A stretch of 6,989 nt of DNA. Origin: Elusimicrobiota bacterium (GTDB lineage: Bacteria > Elusimicrobiota > Elusimicrobia > UBA1565 > UBA9628). The DNA is taken from positions 1-6,989 of the forward strand of contig JAGWMT010000166.1 in assembly GCA_028871595.1 (NCBI GenBank), given 5' to 3'. The notes beneath the pieces are model-generated. The model ran no database searches. It was not told where the DNA came from and saw only the letters and a list, made by a program, of their open reading frames with translations. Below, in pieces: positions 1 through 6,989 of this stretch; within the stretch, counting starts at the first letter, position 1, and each line of letters starts with the position of its first letter. The position numbers were made by a program, and so were the translations under genes.

Positions 1-8
1 GATTTTGC

Positions 9-14
9 TATAAA
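9..14 (+). promoter_or_regulatory. Candidate -10 box for tRNA-Lys
   Basis: The hexamer TATAAA lies in a short AT-rich stretch (about positions 1-20) that stands out from the GC-rich surroundings. It matches the sigma-70 type -10 consensus at five of six positions. A start point about seven bases downstream would fall near 21, leaving a leader of about five bases before the tRNA. The -35 element would lie outside the window, so only half of the promoter can be judged. Confidence 0.4.
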
Positions 15-25
15 TTACTTCCGAC

Positions 26-99
26 GGGCAATTAGCTCAACTGGTTAGAGCAGGACCCTCTTAAGGTCAAGGTTCTCGGTTCGAGTCCGAGATTGCCCA
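26..99 (+). tRNA. tRNA-Lys, anticodon CTT
   Basis: A complete cloverleaf can be folded by eye. The acceptor stem GGGCAAT (26-32) pairs perfectly with ATTGCCC (92-98). The D stem is GCTC/GAGC (35-38/48-51), and the T stem is CTCGG/CCGAG around the loop TTCGAGT (75-91). The anticodon loop CTCTTAA (58-64) places CTT at 60-62, which reads the lysine codon AAG. The discriminator base is A99, as expected for lysine tRNA. No CCA is encoded; GAC follows. One oddity is the first pair of the anticodon stem, G53 opposite A69, which is a mismatch, while the other four pairs are Watson-Crick. The gene is followed by its own intrinsic terminator. Confidence 0.95.
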
Positions 100-120
100 G
101 ACGATTTGACGGCCGTACCG

Positions 121-149
121 GGGACCGAGCGAACCTCGGTCCTTTTTTT
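121..149 (+). terminator. Intrinsic terminator after tRNA-Lys
   Basis: GGACCGAG (122-129) and CTCGGTCC (135-142) form a perfect 8-bp GC-rich stem with a five-base loop (CGAAC), followed directly by seven T residues (143-149). This is a textbook Rho-independent terminator for the tRNA-Lys transcript. It ends only six bases before tRNA-Leu begins, which leaves no obvious room for a separate promoter for the next gene. Confidence 0.9.
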
Positions 150-155
150 ACTTTT

Positions 156-237
156 GGGCGGGTGGCGGAATTGGCAGACGCGCACGGCTTAGGACCGTGT
201 GCCGCAAGGCGTAGGGGTTCAAGTCCCCTCCCGCCCA
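156..237 (+). tRNA. tRNA-Leu, anticodon TAG
   Basis: This is a class II tRNA with a long variable arm. The acceptor stem GGGCGGG (156-162) pairs with CCCGCCC (230-236), with discriminator A237, the usual leucine identity base. The anticodon stem is CACGG/CCGTG (183-187/195-199), enclosing CTTAGGA, so the anticodon is TAG (190-192), which reads CTA and related CTN leucine codons. The variable arm (200-212) forms a small GCC/GGC hairpin around GCAA. The T arm is AGGGG, TTCAAGT, CCCCT (213-229). No CCA is encoded. The 3' end lies 20 bases before the tig start codon, so tRNA-Leu and tig are probably one transcript, separated by tRNA processing. Confidence 0.96.
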
Positions 238-257
238 CTCGTTAACTCGGAGGAATC

Positions 258-1532
258 ATGGGACTCTTCACCTCGACGAAATCGGACAAGGCGAAATTCA
301 AGAAGGTCAAGGAAGAGGGCTGCGTGCTCACCCTCTCCGTCGAAATTCCCGAGGACGAAGTGGCCAACCAGACGCAGACCGCTTTGGTGCGCCTGCAGAA
401 CCGCGCGCGCATCCCCGGTTTCCGCGCCGGCAAGGCGCCCCTCGACATCGTCAAGCAGCACTTCACCGGCCACGCCAAGGAAGAGGCGCTGGACTCCCTG
501 ATCCGCAAGCACGTTCCCTCCGTCCTGGAGGAGCTGAAGCTGCGCGTCGTCGAAACGCCCTCGGTCGAGGACGTGAAGTGGAAGGACGGCGAGCCCCTGG
601 TCCTCCAGGTGCGCGTCGAGGTCGCTCCCACTCCCACCGCGAAGGACTACGTGAAGATCCCCGTCGCCCGCAAGCCCGCCGCCGCCGACGCGAAGGCGCT
701 GGACAAGCGCATCGAGGACCTGCGCGAGTCGCACGCGCGCCTGGAGGCGTCCAAGGACGAGGCCGTCGGCGACAAGCACTTCGTCGTCATCGACTACGCC
801 GCCTCCCAGAACGGCAAGCCCATGAGCAACGCGAAGGGGTCCGGCGAATTGGTGGACATGTCGTCGGAGCAGTCCGTCGAGGGCCTGACCGCCGGCCTCA
901 AGGGCCTCAAGCGCGGCGAGTCCAAGGTCCTGAAGGTCAAGCTCGGCGGCAAGGACGCCGAGCTGTCCGTCACCGTCACGGAGATCAAGACCAAGATCCT
1001 GCCCGCCGTGGACGCCGAGTTCGCCAAGGACCTGGGCTTCGAGACGCTCGATGAGCTGAAGACCAAGCTCAAGGAAGTCCTGGACCGCGAGGTCTCCCAG
1101 GAGTCGGAGGCGGACGCCACGCGCCAGATCGAGGAGGCGCTGGTCAAGGCCAACAAGTTCCCGCTGCCGCCGTCCATGGTTTCGCGACAGCTGGAAGGAA
1201 TGATGGAGCGCATGAAGCGCCAGCTCCAGGGCGCCGGCGAGCTTCCCGCCAACGTGATGGCCGACCTGACCGCGAAGATGCAGCCCAAGGCCGAGGACGA
1301 GGTGCGCCTGGCCTTCGTGCTCAGCGCCATCGCCGAGAAGGAGAAGATCGAGGCGTCCGAGTCGGAACTGGCCGCGGAGCTGGAAGAGGGCCTGAAGGAC
1401 GCGGACACCGAGGAGAAGAAGAAGGATCTTCGCGAGGTGTACGCGAAGCGCAAGGATCAGATCGCCCACATGATCCGCGAGCGCAAGACGATGAAGTTCC
1501 TGAAGGAAAAGGCCGCGTACAAGGACGCGTGA
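258..1532 (+). CDS. tig: Trigger factor, ribosome-associated chaperone
   Basis: This gene encodes a 424-residue trigger factor (E. coli: 432), the chaperone that docks at the ribosomal exit tunnel and shields nascent chains in the cytoplasm. The three-domain order is visible. An N-terminal ribosome-binding domain (about 1-125) carries the signature GFRAGKAP at 54-61. A PPIase-like domain spans about 168-245. A helical C-terminal arm spans about 250-424, with conserved LPAVDAEFAK (248-257) and NKFPLPPSMV (299-308). The start is set by a strong ribosome-binding site, GGAGG at 249-253, four bases before ATG, the only fully canonical one in the window. The N-terminus is about ten residues longer than in E. 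coli. The PPIase domain lacks the FKBP-type aromatic residues and about nine residues of the E. coli domain, so prolyl isomerase activity is doubtful (inference), while chaperone function looks intact. The gene follows tRNA-Leu and precedes clpP, as in many bacteria. Confidence 0.96.
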   Translation: MGLFTSTKSDKAKFKKVKEEGCVLTLSVEIPEDEVANQTQTALVRLQNRARIPGFRAGKAPLDIVKQHFTGHAKEEALDSLIRKHVPSVLEELKLRVVETPSVEDVKWKDGEPLVLQVRVEVAPTPTAKDYVKIPVARKPAAADAKALDKRIEDLRESHARLEASKDEAVGDKHFVVIDYAASQNGKPMSNAKGSGELVDMSSEQSVEGLTAGLKGLKRGESKVLKVKLGGKDAELSVTVTEIKTKILPAVDAEFAKDLGFETLDELKTKLKEVLDREVSQESEADATRQIEEALVKANKFPLPPSMVSRQLEGMMERMKRQLQGAGELPANVMADLTAKMQPKAEDEVRLAFVLSAIAEKEKIEASESELAAELEEGLKDADTEEKKKDLREVYAKRKDQIAHMIRERKTMKFLKEKAAYKDA

Positions 1533-1555
1533 TCCGCGCCCGCCGCGACCTTTTT
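1523..1555 (+). terminator. Weak candidate terminator at the end of tig
   Basis: GG-A-CGCG (1523-1529) can pair with CGCG-A-CC (1544-1550), giving a six-pair stem with one A-A mismatch and a 14-base loop, followed by five T residues (1551-1555). The 5' arm lies inside the last tig codons and the loop contains the stop codon's end. The stem is interrupted and the loop is large, so termination may be partial. Its position just before the clpP promoter fits a boundary between transcription units. Confidence 0.3.
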
Positions 1556-1565
1556 CCCCGGCGAC

Positions 1566-1583
1566 TTGAGGGAGCGTTCTCAA
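1566..1583. repeat. Inverted repeat over the clpP -35 region
   Basis: TTGAG (1566-1570) and CTCAA (1579-1583) form a perfect 5-bp inverted repeat with an eight-base spacer. The left arm coincides with the candidate -35 box of clpP, a position suited to a repressor site. It resembles the HspR-bound HAIR element (CTTGAGT-N7-ACTCAAG), but its spacing is one base shorter and the outer bases match imperfectly. It could also be a chance repeat. Confidence 0.3.
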
Positions 1584-1594
1584 AGAGCTAGACT
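1566..1594 (+). promoter_or_regulatory. Promoter of clpP (predicted leaderless)
   Basis: A -35 box TTGAGG (1566-1571) and a -10 box TAGACT (1589-1594) are separated by exactly 17 bases, and each matches the sigma-70 consensus at four of six positions. The -10 box ends six bases before the clpP ATG at 1601, so a normal start point would fall on or next to the start codon. The absence of any Shine-Dalgarno sequence before this ATG (the preceding bases are CTCCCC) fits this reading. It would drive clpP-lon and probably the two downstream genes. Confidence 0.55.
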
Positions 1595-1600
1595 CTCCCC

Positions 1601-2205
1601 ATGCCCAGCATTCTCCCGACGGTTCTCGAGCGTTGGACGCAGGGGTCGGCCACCAGCACCGACATCTTCTCGCGCCTGCTGCAGGAGCGGATCATCTTCT
1701 TCGGCGGCGACGGCGGCGTCGTCACGACCGATTCGGCGAACCTCCTGATCACCCAGCTTCTCTACCTGGACTCCCAGGACCACGAGAAGGACATTCATCT
1801 CTACATCAATTCCCCCGGCGGCATGGTGACGGCCGGCCTGGCGGTGTACGACACCATGCAGTTCGTGCGCGCCCCGATCTCCACGATGTGCATGGGCATG
1901 GCCATGTCTTTCGGCGCCGTCCTGCTCACCGCGGGCACCAAGGGCAAGCGCCACATCCTTCCCCACGCGCGCGTGATGATCCACCAGCCCCTGATGCGCG
2001 GCGGCCTGGGCGGCCAGGAGACCGACATCGGAATCGAGGCCAAGGAAATGGGCATGAACCGCAAGCGCCTGTCCGAGATCATCGCCCTCCACTCCGGCCA
2101 GTCGTACGCGAAGGTGGACAAGGACGTGGAGCGCAACTTCTACCTCTCCGCCGACGAGGCGGTCGCCTACGGGCTGGTGGACAAGGTCGTGCCGATGAGC
2201 AAGCT

Positions 2206-2209
<4 letters not shown>
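1601..2209 (+). CDS. clpP: ClpP-family serine protease with Asn in the triad
   Basis: This 202-residue protein is a ClpP-type subunit of a tetradecameric cytoplasmic protease chamber normally fed by a Clp AAA+ unfoldase. Visible landmarks are YINSPGG (68-74), the nucleophile Ser103 in GMAMSFGA, the catalytic His128 in MIHQP, and SADEAVAYGLVD (183-194). The third triad position, Asp in the common ERD motif, is Asn179 here (VERNF, codon AAC at 2135-2137). Listeria ClpP1 is a known case of a functional Asn triad. The motif around Ser103 differs from the usual GQAASMGA. The usual GERSYDIYSRLL near the N-terminus appears as GSATSTDIFSRLL, losing the ER-Y residues. The start follows family length. 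There is no Shine-Dalgarno site, and a promoter ends six bases upstream. The gene overlaps lon, and no clpX lies nearby. Family assignment is firm; activity and partner are uncertain. Confidence 0.93.
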
Positions 2210-4635
<2,426 letters not shown>

Positions 4636-4640
4636 CCCCC

Positions 4641-5732
4641 ATGTCCGACAAGAACATCATGCTCACGCCGGGCCCCACTCCGCTTCCTCCTCAGGTCCTG
4701 GAGGCCATGTCGCGGCCGCTGATCCACCACAAGACCGAGGAATTCGGCCGTCTGTTCCTGGGCGTGATCGAGGACATGAAGTGGGCGTATCGGACGAAGG
4801 CGGCGGTGTTGATGATGACCTGCTCCGGGACCGGCGCCATGGAATCGGCGGTGCAGAACCTGCTTTCGCCCGGAGACAAGACCTTGGTTTGCACGACGGG
4901 CGCTTTCGGCGACCGCTTCGTCGCCATCCACAAGGCGTTCGGACTCACCCCCGTCGTCCTCCCGTTCGAGTGGGGCCGATCCGTGGACGCCGACGCGCTG
5001 CGCGCGGCGCTGAAGAAAAATCCCGGCCTGAAGGCCGTCTTCTTCCAGCACACCGACACCTCCACGGGCATCGTCAACGACCTGAAGACCTTGGCGAAGA
5101 TCGTCCGCGAGGAGTCCGACGCCTTGGTGGTGGTGGACTCCGTTTCCGGCCTGGCCTGCGAGCCGCTGGAGATGGACTCCTGGGGCCTGGACGTGGTCGT
5201 GACCGCGTCCCAGAAGGGCCTGATGAACGCCCCGGGCCTGGGTTTCGTCGCCGTCTCCGATCGGGCCTGGAGGGAGTGCGAGACCGCCGGGCTGCCGCGC
5301 TTCAATTTCGATTGGCGGACGATCAAGAAATTTCTTTCCGATAAGGAGACCCCCTGGACGCCGGCGATCTCCATCGTCGCGGGTCAGGCGGCGGCGTTGA
5401 AGCTTCTGCGCGCCGAGGGGCTGGAGGCGGTCTGGAAGCGTCATGACGCGCTGGCCGCTTACGCGCGCGCCGCTCTGAAGGAACAACTCGGACTTTCCTT
5501 CTTCGCCAAGAACCCCGCCAACATCCTGACGGGCGCGATCCTTCCCGAAGGCGTGGACGGCACCAAGCTTCTCGCCGACATCCTCCGCGAGGAGGGCATC
5601 ACCATCGCCAACGGCCAGCTCCACCTGAAAGGCAAGATCTTCCGGCTGGCGCATATGGCGTACATCTCGAAATCCGACGTCGACGCGGGCGTCGCGGCGC
5701 TGGCCCACCGGCTCGCGAAGGCGAAGGTTTAA
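4641..5732 (+). CDS. Class V PLP aminotransferase (AGXT/serine-pyruvate type)
   Basis: This gene encodes a 363-residue fold-type I, class V aminotransferase of the alanine-glyoxylate/serine-pyruvate family (also annotated as soluble hydrogenase 42-kDa subunit). Features seen are the N-terminal TPGPTPLP (9-16), the phosphate-binding loop SGTGAMES (62-69), HTDTSTG (137-143), Asp166 in VVVDSVSG, expected to hold the pyridine nitrogen, Lys192 in TASQKGL, expected to bind PLP, and Arg335 in FRLAHM, expected to bind the substrate carboxylate. It lies 5 bases after lon and 4 bases before serA. With SerA it plausibly makes phosphoserine from 3-phosphohydroxypyruvate, replacing SerC; a related broad-specificity enzyme does this in Methanocaldococcus. 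Alanine-glyoxylate or serine-glyoxylate transamination remains possible. CCCCC directly precedes the ATG, and the nearest GGAG is 14 bases upstream, so initiation probably relies on coupling to lon. The fold is certain; the substrate is not. Confidence 0.88.
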   Translation: MSDKNIMLTPGPTPLPPQVLEAMSRPLIHHKTEEFGRLFLGVIEDMKWAYRTKAAVLMMTCSGTGAMESAVQNLLSPGDKTLVCTTGAFGDRFVAIHKAFGLTPVVLPFEWGRSVDADALRAALKKNPGLKAVFFQHTDTSTGIVNDLKTLAKIVREESDALVVVDSVSGLACEPLEMDSWGLDVVVTASQKGLMNAPGLGFVAVSDRAWRECETAGLPRFNFDWRTIKKFLSDKETPWTPAISIVAGQAAALKLLRAEGLEAVWKRHDALAAYARAALKEQLGLSFFAKNPANILTGAILPEGVDGTKLLADILREEGITIANGQLHLKGKIFRLAHMAYISKSDVDAGVAALAHRLAKAKV

Positions 5733-5736
5733 TTCC

Positions 5737-6989
5737 ATGGCGAAACTCAAGGTCCTGGTCACCGACAAGATCGATCCCGCGGGCCTCAAGCCCCTGGCCG
5801 ATCATCCCGGCATCGATCTGCGTTTCGAAGTGGCGCCGAAGCCGGACGTGCTGGAGAAGGCGCTGATCGGCACCGACGTCTGGCTGGTGCGCTCGGAGAC
5901 CAAGATCACCTCGGACTGGATCGGCAAGGCCCCCGCTCTGCGCCTGATCGGCCGCGCCGGCGTGGGCGTGGACAATATCGACCTGACCGCGGCGACGCGC
6001 CGCGGCGTCGCCGTCATCAACGCCCCCGCCGCCAACACGTTGGCCGCGGCGGAGCACGCGATGGCCTTGATGCTGGCCGCGGCCCGCTTCGTCGCTCAGG
6101 CCGACGCGTCCACGAAGGCCGGCAAGTGGGAGCGCTCCAAGTTCATGGGCGTCGAGCTGTTCGGCAAGACGTTGGGCGTCGTGGGTTTGGGCCGCATCGG
6201 CCGCGAGGTCGCCAAGCGGGCCCAGTCCTTCGGGATGAAGATCGTCGGATTCGACCCATTTGTGTCCGAGGCGCAAGCGCGGGAGCTGGGAATAGAGCCG
6301 TGTCTTTTGGCCGACCTGCTCAAGACGGCCGACTTCGTGACGCTCCACGTTCCCGGCGGTGATAAGACGAAGCATCTGATCTCGGCGGAATCCCTCAAGA
6401 CCGTCAAGAAAGGTCTTCGCCTGGTCAATTGCGCCCGCGGCGAATTGATCGACGAGGCCGCCTTGGCGGACGCGCTCAAGGACGGTCGCGTCGCCGCGGC
6501 GGGATTGGATGTCTTCTCCGCCGAGCCGCTTCCCATGGATTCCCCCCTTCGTTCCGCGCCGAACGTCGTTCTCACTCCCCATCTGGGGGCCTCGACGTCC
6601 GAGGCGCAGAGTCGCGTGGCGACGGAGCTGGCCCAGGCCGTCGTGGACTTCCATGAAAAGGGCATCGCTCCGAACGCTCTCAACCTTCCGGGATTTGACG
6701 CGTCCACGGTCGCGGCTCTCGGCGAGTGGCTGCCGCTGGCGGAGTCCTTGGGCCGCTTCCTCGCGCAGACCTTGGAAGGAGGCGTGCGCGAGTTCTCCTG
6801 TCAGTTCGAGGGCGAGTTCAAGGCCTCCGAACGCCGCCCTCTGGGCGTCTGCGCCCTGAAAGGCCTGCTGACGCCCATCATGGGGGCCTCCGTGAGCTGG
6901 ATCTCGGCCCCCGCCGTGGCGGCCGAGCGCGGGATCAAGGTCTCGGAGTCCGTCGATCCCAAGGTTTCCGAGGCGGTCAAGCGCCTGCT
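5737..6989 (+). CDS. serA: D-3-phosphoglycerate dehydrogenase, 3' end cut off
   Basis: The first 417 residues are present; the gene runs off the window. SerA oxidises 3-phosphoglycerate to 3-phosphohydroxypyruvate with NAD+, the first committed step of serine synthesis. The substrate-binding part has RAGVGVDNID (73-82). The NAD-binding domain (about 99-282) has GLGRIG (150-155), with Asp173 at the end of the second strand, typical of NAD preference. The catalytic set is Arg234 (NCARG), Glu263 (AEP) and His282 (PHLGAST). From about residue 325 the intervening ASB-type domain begins, with LKGLLTPIMG (374-383). This is the long form, normally about 525 residues, so a C-terminal ACT domain that binds serine for feedback inhibition should lie just beyond the window (inference). 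GAAGG at 5723-5727, nine bases before ATG, is a fair ribosome-binding site. The preceding aminotransferase supports a serine pathway role. Confidence 0.94.
   Translation, partial: MAKLKVLVTDKIDPAGLKPLADHPGIDLRFEVAPKPDVLEKALIGTDVWLVRSETKITSDWIGKAPALRLIGRAGVGVDNIDLTAATRRGVAVINAPAANTLAAAEHAMALMLAAARFVAQADASTKAGKWERSKFMGVELFGKTLGVVGLGRIGREVAKRAQSFGMKIVGFDPFVSEAQARELGIEPCLLADLLKTADFVTLHVPGGDKTKHLISAESLKTVKKGLRLVNCARGELIDEAALADALKDGRVAAAGLDVFSAEPLPMDSPLRSAPNVVLTPHLGASTSEAQSRVATELAQAVVDFHEKGIAPNALNLPGFDASTVAALGEWLPLAESLGRFLAQTLEGGVREFSCQFEGEFKASERRPLGVCALKGLLTPIMGASVSWISAPAVAAERGIKVSESVDPKVSEAVKRL

Noticed and set aside
219..1583. A 454-codon minus-strand frame opposite tig
   Set aside because: Same high-GC codon-bias shadow. 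It also runs through the tRNA-Leu end and the tig ribosome-binding site.
1633..2205. The lon reading frame stays open for 573 bases upstream, through clpP, suggesting a longer Lon
   Set aside because: The upstream translation is Arg/Pro/His-rich noise out of frame with a well-conserved ClpP. The conserved Lon N-terminus begins right after the TTG at 2206.
5599..6654. A 351-codon minus-strand frame opposite serA
   Set aside because: It is antisense to a SerA with all catalytic motifs and has no recognisable protein features.

Overview
The window is a gene-dense, high-GC (roughly two-thirds G+C by eye) bacterial chromosome segment. Every gene I can support is on the + strand, and no gap is longer than about 70 bases. 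The LonA protease, ClpP and trigger factor mark it as bacterial. Neither tRNA gene encodes its 3' CCA, so the organism must add CCA after transcription. I cannot place the phylum from sequence alone; a high-GC lineage such as Myxococcota/Desulfobacterota-like bacteria or Elusimicrobiota is only a guess. I see no insertion sequence, phage gene, CRISPR array or other sign of recent transfer. The region is mostly conserved core genome.

Layout. Positions 1-237 hold two tRNA genes, tRNA-Lys(CTT) and tRNA-Leu(TAG), separated by a strong intrinsic terminator. Twenty bases after tRNA-Leu comes tig (trigger factor, 258-1532). A weak terminator-like hairpin overlaps the tig stop codon and is followed by a well-formed promoter whose predicted start point falls on the clpP ATG, so clpP (1601-2209) may be leaderless. 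clpP overlaps lon (2206-4635) by four bases. lon is followed after 5 bases by a class V aminotransferase (4641-5732), and after 4 more bases by serA (from 5737, cut by the window edge).

How the genes work together. tig-clpP-lon is a protein-quality-control block: a ribosome-bound chaperone, a proteolytic chamber and a self-contained AAA+ protease. It resembles the well-known tig-clpP-clpX-lon order, but clpX is missing from between clpP and lon. The aminotransferase and SerA form a likely serine-biosynthesis pair (3-phosphoglycerate oxidation, then transamination), probably co-transcribed with clpP-lon.

The points most worth checking are: ClpP has Asn where the catalytic Asp is expected, plus an atypical N-terminus and nucleophile motif; the PPIase domain of trigger factor has lost its FKBP-type signature residues; the clpP promoter looks leaderless and carries an inverted repeat; a terminator sits six bases upstream of tRNA-Leu; and a non-SerC aminotransferase is paired with serA. 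I did not find a wholly new system here.
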